DNA of 64,000 nucleotides from UBA3775 sp051877895 (GCA_051877895.1 JBJEJI010000069.1:1-64000), one strand, 5' to 3'; counted from the first letter of the stretch, positions 52,702-62,823 are shown. The notes: generated by a model not told the origin, from the sequence alone. Numbers and translations: made by a program.

Positions 52702-55053
52702 TTATTTACCTGTCTTCTTACGTTTTGCTTTTTTCTGCTTTTTATCTGTCACAGGGTCGGTAACAGGTTTTGTTGCTGATTTCTCAGTAGTCTTTGCCGC
52801 TGGTTTTGCTACAGATTTTTCAGCAGTCTTTGCTGACGGTTTAGCCGCTTCCTGAATTTTTTTGCAGGTAAAAATTGCAACCCCCAAAGGAGGAACTGCA
52901 ATCTCTATGGAGTTTTCTCTTCCGTCAACCTTTACCTTTTTACTCTGCTTAAGTCTCGGATTAACAAGACCGCTTCCACCAAAAGCAGTGTCATCGGAAT
53001 TTAAGATTTCCTTGTATTTTCCCATAAAAGGAACTCCAACCGCAAGTTTTTCGTATCTATTAGGAGTAAAGTTGCAAATAACAAACAACGTCTCATCCGG
53101 ATTTTCTGTCTTTCTGACGAATGAAACCATACTTCTGTCAGCATCCATACAGCTCATCCATTCAAAACCGTCAGGGTCCTGATCAAGTTTTGATAATGCA
53201 GGATATTCTCTGTAGAGTTTAAAAATTGCTTTTGTATATATAGCCAGCTTTTCATGCATCTCATCTTCTTCAAGAAGATTCCAGTCAAGACTTCTTTCTT
53301 CACTCCACTCTCTTTCCTGACCAAATTCCTGACCCATAAAGAGAAGCTTTTTGCCCGGATGGCACATCATGTAGCCATATGTAGCACGAAGATTACTGAA
53401 TTTATCTTTCATTGTGCCCGGCATTTTGTTAAGCATGGAACCCTTACCATGAACAACCTCATCATGTGAAAGAACCAGAATGAAATTTTCACTGTATGCA
53501 TAAATCATACTGAAGGTAAGCAATCCGTGACAACCCTTTCTGAAAAGAGGATCCTGACGCATATAGGTTGTATAGTCATTCATCCAGCCCATGTTCCACT
53601 TGAAATCAAAGCCCAGACCTCCGTCTTCAACATCACCTGTAACCTTCGGCCATGCTGTTGACTCCTCAGCAATCATCATAACACCCTTGTTTCTCTTTTT
53701 CATGATAGAGTTCAAGTGTTTAATAAGCTCTATTGCTTCAAGATTTTCCTTGCCGCCGTAAATATTTGGAACCCATTCTCCATCGTTCTTGCCATAGTCC
53801 AGATAAAGCATGGATGCTACTGCATCCATACGGATTCCGTCTGCATGGAATTTTTCAACCCAGTAAAGTGCATTGGCGATCAAAAAGTTGGAAACCTGTG
53901 GTCTGCCATAATTAAAGATTAATGTACCCCAGTGAGGATGTGAACCCTTCCTAGGATCGAAATGTTCATAAAGACAGGTACCATCAAAATTGGAAAGTCC
54001 AAATGTATCTCTTGGGAAATGTGCAGGTACCCAGTCAAGAATAACACCGATACCTTTATTATGCATATAGTTCATGAAGAACATAAAATCATCAGGAGTA
54101 CCGTATCTTGCTGTTGTAGCATAATAGCCTGTTACCTGATAACCCCAGGAAGCATCCAACGGATGTTCCATGACAGGCATCAGTTCAATATGGGTATAGC
54201 CGTGCTCAAGAACGTAATCAGCCAGCATAACAGCTATTTCACGATAATTGTAGAAGCTGCCGTTTTCTTCCTCCGGTTTTTTCCAGGATCCAAGATGAAC
54301 CTCATATATAAGCATTGGTTTTCTTACCGGATCTGTTACTTTTCTTTCGGAAATCCACTTTTCGTCATTCCATTCGAACTTATTTAAGTCAGCTACCACT
54401 GAAGCGGTACCCGGTCTTAATTCAGCTGCACTTGCATAAGGATCGGCTTTAGTGTATGTAAGTCCACCCTTAACCTTGATTTCATATTTGTATAAATCAC
54501 CGGTCTGAATTCCCGGAATAAAAAGTTCAAAAATACCGGAATCTCCCAATCTTCTCATAGGATGCTTCCGTCCGTCCCAGTTATTAAAATTACCAACAAC
54601 ACTGACACGCATTGCATTAGGTGCCCAAAGTGCAAAAAGGACACCGGAAACTCCATTGATTTCCATTGGGTGAGCACCAAGCTTTTCATATATTGTATAA
54701 TTGATTCCTGCGGCAAACAGTTTACATTCTTTTTCTGTAATAACCGGAGCAAAAGAATAAGGATCAATTACTGTTTCACTGCCTTCTTCATAGTCAGCTG
54801 TCAATGTGTAATCAGTCACTTTCTTTATCGGCAACAATGTTGCGAAATATCCCATATCGTCAACTTTGTCCATAATCTGTGTCTTTTTGCCATAGTTAAC
54901 AGTCACCTGCTTTGCATCCGGAAAAAAAGCACCCACCATCACACCGTTTTCGGTAACATGAGCTCCGAGAACCTGATGCGGATTGTCATGCTCTGCATAG
55001 CATACCGCTTCAATTTCCGGCCATCTCATCATTTTATACAGCTTGTCTTCCAT
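52702..55053 (-). CDS. glgB: 1,4-alpha-glucan branching enzyme with repetitive basic tail
   Basis: GlgB makes alpha-1,6 branches in glycogen. The 783-aa protein has an N1 domain, a CBM48 and a GH13 barrel with an intact active site: nucleophile Asp in GIRMDAV, acid/base Glu in MIAEEST and the stabilising Asp in SHDEVV. The last 46 residues (738-783) are a Lys/Ala/Pro/Thr-rich tail: two 12-residue repeats (KPSAKTAEKSVA, KPAAKTTEKSAT) and then a very basic KKAKRKKTGK end. This tail is not part of the family fold. The start follows GGAGGATTATTT. No other glg genes lie next to it. Confidence 0.94.
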   Translation of the reverse strand: MEDKLYKMMRWPEIEAVCYAEHDNPHQVLGAHVTENGVMVGAFFPDAKQVTVNYGKKTQIMDKVDDMGYFATLLPIKKVTDYTLTADYEEGSETVIDPYSFAPVITEKECKLFAAGINYTIYEKLGAHPMEINGVSGVLFALWAPNAMRVSVVGNFNNWDGRKHPMRRLGDSGIFELFIPGIQTGDLYKYEIKVKGGLTYTKADPYASAAELRPGTASVVADLNKFEWNDEKWISERKVTDPVRKPMLIYEVHLGSWKKPEEENGSFYNYREIAVMLADYVLEHGYTHIELMPVMEHPLDASWGYQVTGYYATTARYGTPDDFMFFMNYMHNKGIGVILDWVPAHFPRDTFGLSNFDGTCLYEHFDPRKGSHPHWGTLIFNYGRPQVSNFLIANALYWVEKFHADGIRMDAVASMLYLDYGKNDGEWVPNIYGGKENLEAIELIKHLNSIMKKRNKGVMMIAEESTAWPKVTGDVEDGGLGFDFKWNMGWMNDYTTYMRQDPLFRKGCHGLLTFSMIYAYSENFILVLSHDEVVHGKGSMLNKMPGTMKDKFSNLRATYGYMMCHPGKKLLFMGQEFGQEREWSEERSLDWNLLEEDEMHEKLAIYTKAIFKLYREYPALSKLDQDPDGFEWMSCMDADRSMVSFVRKTENPDETLFVICNFTPNRYEKLAVGVPFMGKYKEILNSDDTAFGGSGLVNPRLKQSKKVKVDGRENSIEIAVPPLGVAIFTCKKIQEAAKPSAKTAEKSVAKPAAKTTEKSATKPVTDPVTDKKQKKAKRKKTGK

Positions 55054-55074
55054 AAATAATCCTCCAATACCTGT

Positions 55075-55809
55075 TTAATCATAGTACCACTGATCCTTAT
55101 AGGGTTCCCCCGTTGTGGCACTTTCATTATTTTCATCCGATGCCGATAATAATACATCATCATCATTTTCCTCATGTTCCGAAGCGGCAGGTGCTTCAAA
55201 CTTCGGCATGTACACTGCAAATATCCTTTCAATCAAGAAAGAGGATATGAATGCATAAAGTGCCGGCAAAATAATAATTGCTGCCGGAATGCAGAAATAT
55301 CCTGCTAAAAGAAAGGCTGCAAAAAGCAGAACCAGAAGTAATGTATAAACAAAATACCTGACCGCAATCAGATAGGAAAATGCAAAAAATTGTGGTAATT
55401 TGAAATCAAACCTGGATAATACAGGGAATATGTAAAGCAACAGACAAATAATAAAGAATGCTATAACAGCAGTAATCCAGAAAATCCACTGCGCACTTCC
55501 ACCTGCTGCACTCGCATCCCAAAACATATATAAAACCATTCCACAGGCCGTGCCAAGTACAAGGAGAATCATCCATATAACCGCACCCTGCAGGAGATTT
55601 TGTTTAAAAGAATGGAAAAAGTTACGCATTGCGTATCCTCTGTCCTTTTTAATTGTTTTCATTACAGTATAATAAAGTGCTGTGTATGCCGGTCCTATTG
55701 TAACAATAGGCACACAGCAGAGAATAAATACCACATTTAAAATTACAAGATCTGCGGTTTTGTTAATAAATCTCCAGAAAGCTCTGTCCTGATCAAATAA
55801 ACTACCCAT
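55075..55809 (-). CDS. YesL-like DUF624 membrane protein
   Basis: The 244-aa protein has five or six membrane helices and fits the DUF624/YesL family: the early AFWRFINKTADLVILNVVFILCCVPIVTIGPA segment is typical. Family members often sit near sugar ABC importers in Firmicutes and have no proven role. Here it follows the patatin-like gene and precedes glgB by 21 bases. The acidic C-terminus (EHEENDDDV) is odd. The start at 55809 follows GGAAGGAACAAA; the ATG at 55842 is less likely. Confidence 0.85.
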   Translation of the reverse strand: MGSLFDQDRAFWRFINKTADLVILNVVFILCCVPIVTIGPAYTALYYTVMKTIKKDRGYAMRNFFHSFKQNLLQGAVIWMILLVLGTACGMVLYMFWDASAAGGSAQWIFWITAVIAFFIICLLLYIFPVLSRFDFKLPQFFAFSYLIAVRYFVYTLLLVLLFAAFLLAGYFCIPAAIIILPALYAFISSFLIERIFAVYMPKFEAPAASEHEENDDDVLLSASDENNESATTGEPYKDQWYYD

Positions 55810-55917
55810 TTTGTTCCTTCCATTCCCAGGTATATTTCCCACTCTCTTTAATCAGTATAGCATGTTGTTGTTTTATCGGCAAGAAATATCTGTAATTTTA
55901 GATGATTTTAAATCAGT

Positions 55918-56883
55918 TTAAAGATCAATTCCATACCGGTCACTATATTTTTTAAGCATATCATCATACTGCTTTGTTCTACTTTCCATCTTGTTTACTG
56001 CCTTATCCGCTTTTATGGCGGTCATTATTCTGTCGTAGTCCTGTTTCTCACTTCGTTGCTTTTCCGCTTCTGTGTACGGAAGCCCCATTTTTTTACGCTC
56101 CTGCATATCAAAAATACGAAGGGTATCATAAAAACCCAGCTGCATTCTGAACGCAATACTGTCAGGCGTAAAATCCAATGTTCCGTCTAATAACTCACCT
56201 ATATCCCTGGACGGACGAATTTCGATTATTTCTTCTGCCCGGCTGGCCAGATAGATATCATACTCATTATCCTTGCCACACATGACCACTATCAGATTAC
56301 TGCATTCTTCATCTTCAATCAACGGACGAATAGGAACATTGTCTGTCATGCCTCCATCCACCATTCTTTTACCATCTATTTCTACAGGCGGATAAATACC
56401 GGGAAGTGCTGTTGAAGCTAAAAGCAGCTGTCTAATGCGTTCTTTGTCCATGTCATTCAGACAATAATACTGTTCTGAAAGCTGTTCCCTGTGCATACGG
56501 GCATATGCCTTTACTTCCTCAACAACATTTGGAAATGTAAAGTAATCAGGCGTTACGGTAGTATTAACATAAAGCTTTATGCTGCTGAACTTTATTTTAT
56601 CATAGTCCAGCTCTTTGTATAAAATGTCGCAAAGGTAGTCCCTGCTTAATCTGAATTCAGAAGTAAAATCAAAAAAATCACTTTGAGAAATTTCCGACCA
56701 CACCTTTACTGCATGTTCATAATCTCCTGTAGCAAAAAAAGCTCCGTTTAATGCACCTATAGATGCTCCGGAGACCGCAGTAATTTCAAAATTTTTCCCC
56801 AGATGTCTAAGTGCCTTCCATACGCCCATTTCATAAGCACCTTTTCCACCTCCGCCGGAAAAACATAATCCATATTTTTTCAT
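55918..56883 (-). CDS. Patatin-like phospholipase
   Basis: The 321-aa protein has the patatin oxyanion motif SGGGGKGAYEMG (9-20), the GASIGALNG nucleophile motif with Ser41-like serine (about 41), and the VDGGMTDNVP Asp of the dyad. It should hydrolyse phospholipids or related lipids. There is no signal peptide, so it acts inside the cell. The C-terminal 90 residues are charged and helical. It lies between DUF624 and a small membrane protein, all on minus. Confidence 0.93.
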   Translation of the reverse strand: MKKYGLCFSGGGGKGAYEMGVWKALRHLGKNFEITAVSGASIGALNGAFFATGDYEHAVKVWSEISQSDFFDFTSEFRLSRDYLCDILYKELDYDKIKFSSIKLYVNTTVTPDYFTFPNVVEEVKAYARMHREQLSEQYYCLNDMDKERIRQLLLASTALPGIYPPVEIDGKRMVDGGMTDNVPIRPLIEDEECSNLIVVMCGKDNEYDIYLASRAEEIIEIRPSRDIGELLDGTLDFTPDSIAFRMQLGFYDTLRIFDMQERKKMGLPYTEAEKQRSEKQDYDRIMTAIKADKAVNKMESRTKQYDDMLKKYSDRYGIDL

Positions 56884-56983
56884 AATTTACCTTCCTTCCG
56901 AAACAAGCCATGTAAAACATGTCAAGTCAAACTTACATACGCTCCGATTTTCATTCCCGCAAAATAATTAGCCAACAAATACC

Positions 56984-57295
56984 TTAAAGCATCCAATACA
57001 TGCTGAATGCCAGTATTGCCGCTACCGCAGCGCAAAAACTCAATTTGGGAAATTCAAACTTTTCCCCATCATGATTATCAACATTTTCCACCTTTTTCCA
57101 AAGGCATACAGCAATTCCGGCAAAGGTTGCCATAATAAGAAGTATTGCACCATATATGGTAATCTGCAAACCATTTGCAACTACCGGGGATATGCCATCC
57201 CCGGTAACTTGCATAAGAGCTATACGATGAAAAGCAATACAAATCACAACATCCGCCACCAGCAACCAGTGAATCAGGTTTAATTTTTCTTTCAT
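56984..57295 (-). CDS. Small three-helix membrane protein
   Basis: This 103-aa protein has three hydrophobic segments (about 8-26, 43-66 and 85-102) and a charged loop (NVDNHDGEKFEFPK). I recognise no family. It has a good start after GAGGTCAGAATAAT. It lies just downstream of the ABC gene at 57369 and could belong to that transcript. Confidence 0.65.
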   Translation of the reverse strand: MKEKLNLIHWLLVADVVICIAFHRIALMQVTGDGISPVVANGLQITIYGAILLIMATFAGIAVCLWKKVENVDNHDGEKFEFPKLSFCAAVAAILAFSMYWML

Positions 57296-57368
57296 ATTAT
57301 TCTGACCTCATCACATAGAATAAGATTTATGATTATTGTACCAAAAACAGAGCAAAATTTAAACCCGT

Positions 57369-59558
57369 TTAATTTAATTTCTGCATTTCAAGCTGTGCAG
57401 TCACCAGGCCGTAGTAAATACCCTTCTTTTCCATCAGTTCATTATGGGTACCGACTTCTGCAATATTGTGACCGTCAATAACCACCAATCTGTCTGCATC
57501 CTTCAGAGTAGAAAGTCTGTGGGCAATAGCAAAAGTGGTACAGCCCTCTCTTAAACGTTCAAGGGCCTTCTGAATCAGATACTCGCTTTCCGTATCAAGA
57601 TTGGATGTGGCTTCATCCAGAATGAGAATTCTGGGATTATTAAGCACGGCTCTTGCAATGGACAGTCTCTGTCTTTCTCCTCCGGAAAGATTATAGCCGT
57701 GTTCTCCAATATAGGTGTTATATCCATCCGGTGTTTTCATAATAAAATCATGGGCATTTGCCAGCTTGGCGGCACGAATGATTTCTTCATAACTTGCATC
57801 AGGTTTAGCAAACTTTAAGTTATTATATATAGTTCCGGCAAACAGGAAGTTTTCCTGCAATACAATACCAAGCTGTGAGTGATAATCTGAAATTTTCAGC
57901 TTGTTTAAATTTATTCCATCAATATATATAGCCCCGTCATCCACCTCATAAAGACGCATGAGAAGATTTATCAGTGTGGATTTTCCTGTTCCGCTGGCAC
58001 CTACCAGACCAATCATCTCTCCCGGTTTTACCGTCAGATTAATATTCTCAAGCACCGGACTGTAGGAATGATAGCCGAAACGAACATTTCTAAGCTCTAC
58101 ACTTCCTTCAATTTTATGTACAACAGGTTCTGTATCATCTACAATGGCAGGTTCCTCATCCAGAGTATCATAAATTCTTTCCAGGCTGGTAATTAACTGG
58201 GTAATCCTTCTTGGAAGGAAGGTCATCCATTCCAAAGGTCCATACAGAATCCATGCATAGCTGATAAGCTGATTCAGCTGGCCTATGGTAAGTTCATCTT
58301 CAAACACCTTACCCCCACCGAAATAGGTTATGGCATACACACCCATGCTCATAATAAAAGTCAGCATTGGATAGAGTGAAGCCCAGAACCTTTCATTTCT
58401 TTTCTGAATCACACAGAATTCTCCGGTCATCCTTTCAAAGTTTTCCGCTTCCTTTTCCTCAGTACCAAAGCTTTTAACAATACGCATTCCACTGAGCACA
58501 TCCTGAAGACCCGAGTTGGTTTTGTCCATCTTGACCCACTGCATATGGAATCTGCGGTGGATATTTTTATAAAACAGAATGGAAATTCCAAGTGCAACCG
58601 GCATGAATACTACAGAAATAATGGTTAGTTTAACACTGATACTAAGCATTACTATTACTGCTGCAATCATGGTGATAATGCAGGAAAACATTCCGGAAAA
58701 TGCCTCATTCATAAATCCGCTTATTTCATTTGTATCACGACTCAAACGGTTCATGAGAGCACCCGGCTTTCTGTCTGTAATGTAGGACATGGAAAGCTGC
58801 TGTATTTTATCATAAATCTTTATACGATAATCCCTGGACAGACTTGTTCCCATACGGTTACACAGCCAGTAATTAGTCATATCAAAAATCATTAACAGGG
58901 TTGTAATTAATATCATTACAGCGGCAAATATCAAAATCTCTTTCATTCCGCCTTCACCGGTAATAATATATTTATCGATAAACACCTGCTGAATTTTTGG
59001 TCTTATTAATGAAGTAGCAGATACCATCAGCATGCATACGGCAATAAAGAAAAGCTGAAGTTTATATGCAGCACACATACGGATAAATTTTCTGACAACC
59101 CCATGACTTCCGTTACATTTGGGGCACTCACTTCTTCCACGCATGGGGGTTCCGCAAACAGGGCAGGTTTTTTCCACTTCAGTGCTGATGATTTTCTTTG
59201 TAATCCCATCACGGAAATTAACTGCCCCTCGTGCCAGGTATGCAATTCTGTTTACATGCTTCATTGAAAAGCGTGCAAACAGTTCTTCGTAATCCCGACC
59301 TTTTCTTTTTAAAACAAGTATGCCCTGCCCCACCTGAGGTTCACATTTTAAAGTTTCAATGTCCTTTACAGCCACCTCTTCCACAATACCCATTGAACCA
59401 ATTTTCAATAGTCTTTCATTAGTTACTGCAAGATAGCAAAACTCCTGTTTTTCTCCTGTACTACTAATGTCGTATAGGGAGCAGTAGCATATTGTTTCAT
59501 TTTCTTTTAGACTAAGCTTCCCGCTTATCTGTGCAGGAAGTTTCAAATTTAGTTCCAT
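57369..59558 (-). CDS. ABC exporter with N-terminal domain and zinc ribbon, partner 2
   Basis: The 729-aa protein has an unusual N-terminus: a beta-rich domain (about 1-125, with a YLAVTNERLLKIG strand like PH-type domains), then a zinc ribbon (CPVCGTPMRGRSECPKC, about 134-152), six helices (about 165-450) and a C-terminal ATPase with Walker A GASGTGKST, signature LSGGERQRLS, Walker B ILILDEATSNLD and an intact H-loop. All ATPase motifs are canonical. A second exporter of the same build lies at 60276 and a DUF1854 gene sits between them. I take them as a heterodimer, but homodimers are possible. Substrate unknown. Confidence 0.9.
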   Translation of the reverse strand: MELNLKLPAQISGKLSLKENETICYCSLYDISSTGEKQEFCYLAVTNERLLKIGSMGIVEEVAVKDIETLKCEPQVGQGILVLKRKGRDYEELFARFSMKHVNRIAYLARGAVNFRDGITKKIISTEVEKTCPVCGTPMRGRSECPKCNGSHGVVRKFIRMCAAYKLQLFFIAVCMLMVSATSLIRPKIQQVFIDKYIITGEGGMKEILIFAAVMILITTLLMIFDMTNYWLCNRMGTSLSRDYRIKIYDKIQQLSMSYITDRKPGALMNRLSRDTNEISGFMNEAFSGMFSCIITMIAAVIVMLSISVKLTIISVVFMPVALGISILFYKNIHRRFHMQWVKMDKTNSGLQDVLSGMRIVKSFGTEEKEAENFERMTGEFCVIQKRNERFWASLYPMLTFIMSMGVYAITYFGGGKVFEDELTIGQLNQLISYAWILYGPLEWMTFLPRRITQLITSLERIYDTLDEEPAIVDDTEPVVHKIEGSVELRNVRFGYHSYSPVLENINLTVKPGEMIGLVGASGTGKSTLINLLMRLYEVDDGAIYIDGINLNKLKISDYHSQLGIVLQENFLFAGTIYNNLKFAKPDASYEEIIRAAKLANAHDFIMKTPDGYNTYIGEHGYNLSGGERQRLSIARAVLNNPRILILDEATSNLDTESEYLIQKALERLREGCTTFAIAHRLSTLKDADRLVVIDGHNIAEVGTHNELMEKKGIYYGLVTAQLEMQKLN

Positions 59559-59625
59559 ATTCCTCCTATCATGTACAATTCGTACATTAACAGTAAATCA
59601 ACACATAAAACAACATAACAAATTT

Positions 59626-59661
59626 GGCATACGCCATCCCTGAAAAAACATGGCGTGCACC
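59626..59661 (-). promoter_or_regulatory. Hairpin between the DUF1854 gene and the second ABC gene
   Basis: GGCATACGCCAT (59626-59637) pairs with ATGGCGTGCACC (59650-59661) in 9 of 12 positions plus G-U pairs. No T run follows, so it is not a clear terminator. It could lower or protect expression of the downstream exporter gene. Confidence 0.45.
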
Positions 59662-59681
59662 CTGCACCGCTTCAAAGCTGA

Positions 59682-60242
59682 TTAAAGGAACAAATCCAGC
59701 TTTTTCAGTTCTCTGGCTGACAGTGTAGTATAGTCCGGTATTTCAAATCTGTTCTCATCCAAATCAGTAATAAGAAGTCTCGTATCAGTTAAATATACTA
59801 CACTGCTGGAGTTCATCCGGGTTGTGAATTTACATCTTCCCCTTGAAGTTTCTACATCCCAGTAAGCAAAACCATATTCATCTTTTATATTGTTTATTTT
59901 GCTTATCACCGGAGTAAAGTACCGGATATCCATCTGTTCCTTTAACATGGCACGAGTATCTTCATCCACATCCCGGTTCATATCCATAATAATTCCAATT
60001 TCTCCGGCTTTTTCATCAGCTTCTCTGATGGATATGTATTTATCCGGATCTGCAAACGGAAAACTGGCATACACACCTACTCTGCCATAAAACTCATCTC
60101 CAATGCGAAGGGAAACAAAGCCTCCTTCTGTACGTTTAAATTCGCTATTATTTCTGTCCAGATAACGAAGTCTCAGCATTTGTGCTGTTTCCTCTTCCAT
60201 CTGTTCAAGATTAAACTCTTCATTTTTATTATCTTCGTGCAT
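59682..60242 (-). CDS. DUF1854-family protein
   Basis: The 186-aa soluble protein fits DUF1854: FPFADPDKYISIREADEKAGEIGIIMDM, then RYFTPVISKINNIKDEYGFAYWDVETSRG and a late RLLITDLDENRFEIPD. In proteobacteria relatives lie beside an ABC exporter and cyanophycin synthetase and are named cyanophycin metabolism-associated. Here it is set between two ABC exporters with zinc ribbons and no cphA is in the window. Its function is not known. The start follows AAAGGAGAAATT, 33 bases after the first exporter. Confidence 0.88.
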   Translation of the reverse strand: MHEDNKNEEFNLEQMEEETAQMLRLRYLDRNNSEFKRTEGGFVSLRIGDEFYGRVGVYASFPFADPDKYISIREADEKAGEIGIIMDMNRDVDEDTRAMLKEQMDIRYFTPVISKINNIKDEYGFAYWDVETSRGRCKFTTRMNSSSVVYLTDTRLLITDLDENRFEIPDYTTLSARELKKLDLFL

Positions 60243-60275
60243 AATTTCTCCTTTATGTTACGTCAAAATAAGTAA

Positions 60276-62636
60276 CTAATCTCTCAGTGCAAGTGCCTTG
60301 GTTTGAAGTTCACGGAGCTTATAGTAAGTTCCCTTCTTTACAAGTAGTTCGTCATGGGTACCTTCCTCTGTGACCTTACCGTCATCAATAACTACCAGCC
60401 TGTCCGCATCCCTGAGAGTTGAAAGCCTGTGTGCAATAGAAATTGTGGTTCTTCCCTTTACAAGCACGTTAATTGACTGCTGTATTGCTGTTTCGGTTTC
60501 TGTATCTACAGAAGCTGTGGCTTCATCCAGAATCAGAATTTTCGGATCGGCAAGTATGGCTCTCGCGATAGATATTCTCTGTTTTTCACCACCGGAAAGC
60601 ATACGACCTGTAGAACCAATAATGGTATCGTACCCATCAGGCATTTTGCAGATGAAATCATGGGCACTCGCCAGCACGGCAGCCCTGATTACCTCTTCAT
60701 TAGTGGCATCCTTTCTGGCATAACGTATGTTTTCTGCCACTGTACCTATGAAAATATAGGATTCCTGAGAGACCATGGCAACATTTCCCCTTAATGTATC
60801 AAAGGAAAGATTTTTAACATCAACCCCATCAATTAGAACTGTACCCTCATTAGGATCGTAAAGTCTGCTTATTAAATTGACAATGGTCGTTTTACCGGCA
60901 CCGCTTCTGCCTACTATTCCAAGCATTTCTCCGCCTTTTACCTTGAAACTGACATCCTTTAATACCGGCTTATGCTCCTCATATCCAAAGGTAACATTCT
61001 TTAGTTCTACATCACCTTTTAGCTTTTCTATTCTGACAGGATTACTGCATTCCGATACTTCCGGAAGGGCATCAATAATTTCAAACATTCTTTCTGCCGA
61101 ATTCATACAGTTGGTAAACCACCTGAAGAAATGAGAGAAGAAATCCATCGGACCGTTAAGCTGATTAACGTAACCTGTAAATGTAATCAACATACCAAGA
61201 GAGAACTCTTGTCTGATTAAAATGAAGTATGCTCCGATAATCCATACCAGCAGTCCGGCAAGATTTTCAGCTGCATGATAAATCTGATAAAACTTACTCT
61301 CATAATTTACAATAGCCATTTCTGCATCCATAAAGTGCTGGTTAGCTTTTTTAAACCTGTTTACTTCATTTTCTTCCTGACCGAAAGCCTTTACTACTCT
61401 TGCTCCCATCAGATTATCATTAACCCTGGACTTCAACGTTCTGGAAGCTCTGTGTTTTCTTCCATAACGATGCCAGAGTCTTGGCAGCATAAACCAGCTT
61501 ATTAAAAATGAAATCGGCATGAATATAAGAGCCATTACCGCAAGCCATACATTCATTTTAAACATAATCACTGCTGTTGCAATAATTGTGAAAACATTGA
61601 TAATGAAATACGGAAGACCATCAGTGAAAAATCCCATTACTTCATCTGCATCATCTAATACTCTGGTCATGAGAGAACCCGTTTGTCTACTGTTGTAGAA
61701 ACTAATAGATAAGCGTCCCATAGACTTAAAAACATCGTTTTTCAAATCTCTTACCAGGACCGGTGAAATACCGGCTGTAATCACACCCTGAAGAATACCC
61801 ACCAGCTGCATGGTCAGTTTAGTAAGTATCATGGTAAGTACAATAAGAAGGAGTGCTGTTAAATAATCTCCGGCACTCAGTCCCAAAGCACTGACAAGTC
61901 CGTCATCTTTTTTTAAAACCTTATCATACAGAATTGTTCCGCTAAGGTACGGCCAGATAAGATTTAAAACTGCTGTAACCAGGAAGCATAAAAACTGTAC
62001 CAGAATTTTTTTCCGGTGAGGCTTTAAGTATCCAAGAGTACGCATGAATATAGATTTCTGATTCATGCACTTTGGGCAAAGCTTACGCTCTTTTTCAGGA
62101 TACATAGTTCCGCACTTCGGACAGTATTCATCACTTTTTTCTTCCTGAAGAAGTTCCTCAGGGATTTCCCCCTTTTCCTTGTAAGCATTGAATATACGTT
62201 CCAATTTCAATGCCGCACCCATCTTTCTGTTTGAAAATACACCTATTACAGTGTCTTTTTCATTGTTTTCCGTAATACCGGAGATGACTCCTCCGCCCAC
62301 AGTTCTTTCAATTTTAATTTTATCAATGTCTTTTACTTTTATTTCGGATGTTTCATAATCACGGGAAATATGGGCAAGTTTCCTGTTAACATTATCGGAT
62401 CCTTTAAAGTATCTTATTTCACCGGGTTCTGAAGCTGCCACTGCCGTCACTATAGTTTCACTTCCCAGACAAATAAATCCTGTTGTAAAGCGGCACCCGG
62501 CATCAAGGTCTACCGGAATAATATACATAAAATCTTCCGGTTTATACCCTATGTCCTTTAAGCACTGTATAAAATCACCGGGAAGCTTCTGACCTGCATA
62601 TACCCTGACTGTGCTATTTAAATTACTGTTATTCAA
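60276..62636 (-). CDS. ABC exporter with N-terminal domain and zinc ribbon, partner 1
   Basis: The 786-aa protein has the same build as the exporter at 57369: a longer N-terminal domain (about 1-165), a zinc ribbon (CPKCGTMYPEKERKLCPKC, about 173-191), six helices and a C-terminal ATPase with Walker A GRSGAGKTT, signature LSGGEKQRIS, Walker B ILILDEATASVD and an intact H-loop. I set the start at TTG (62634-62636), five bases after GGGAGG; an ATG at 62690 lies far upstream of that site. Neither partner shows the degenerate ATPase site seen in many heterodimeric exporters. It leads the three-gene unit with the DUF1854 gene. Confidence 0.88.
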   Translation of the reverse strand: MNNSNLNSTVRVYAGQKLPGDFIQCLKDIGYKPEDFMYIIPVDLDAGCRFTTGFICLGSETIVTAVAASEPGEIRYFKGSDNVNRKLAHISRDYETSEIKVKDIDKIKIERTVGGGVISGITENNEKDTVIGVFSNRKMGAALKLERIFNAYKEKGEIPEELLQEEKSDEYCPKCGTMYPEKERKLCPKCMNQKSIFMRTLGYLKPHRKKILVQFLCFLVTAVLNLIWPYLSGTILYDKVLKKDDGLVSALGLSAGDYLTALLLIVLTMILTKLTMQLVGILQGVITAGISPVLVRDLKNDVFKSMGRLSISFYNSRQTGSLMTRVLDDADEVMGFFTDGLPYFIINVFTIIATAVIMFKMNVWLAVMALIFMPISFLISWFMLPRLWHRYGRKHRASRTLKSRVNDNLMGARVVKAFGQEENEVNRFKKANQHFMDAEMAIVNYESKFYQIYHAAENLAGLLVWIIGAYFILIRQEFSLGMLITFTGYVNQLNGPMDFFSHFFRWFTNCMNSAERMFEIIDALPEVSECSNPVRIEKLKGDVELKNVTFGYEEHKPVLKDVSFKVKGGEMLGIVGRSGAGKTTIVNLISRLYDPNEGTVLIDGVDVKNLSFDTLRGNVAMVSQESYIFIGTVAENIRYARKDATNEEVIRAAVLASAHDFICKMPDGYDTIIGSTGRMLSGGEKQRISIARAILADPKILILDEATASVDTETETAIQQSINVLVKGRTTISIAHRLSTLRDADRLVVIDDGKVTEEGTHDELLVKKGTYYKLRELQTKALALRD

Positions 62637-62735
62637 AATAACCTCCCACAAAATTCTTAAATTGTAACCTTTTAATTCTATCAACCACAAAGTGTTTTAA
62701 ATGCATTTAGAAGAAAACTTCTGATAACACAAAAA

Positions 62736-62761
62736 GCCCTGCAGGCATTAACCTACAGGGC
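62736..62761 (-). terminator. Rho-independent terminator of lysA
   Basis: GCCCTGCAGG (62736-62745) pairs with CCTACAGGGC (62752-62761) with one mismatch around a 6-nt loop, followed on minus by TTTTTG. It separates lysA from the ABC exporter unit. Confidence 0.85.
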
Positions 62762-62823
62762 AACAGAAAACAACAATCTCTTGCATCTTCCCAATCATTG
62801 GCACGGAAGAATAACAGGAACAA

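Noticed and set aside
57369..62636. Asymmetric heterodimeric exporter with one dead ATPase site
   Set aside because: Both proteins have canonical Walker A, signature, Walker B and H-loop motifs, so no site looks degenerate.
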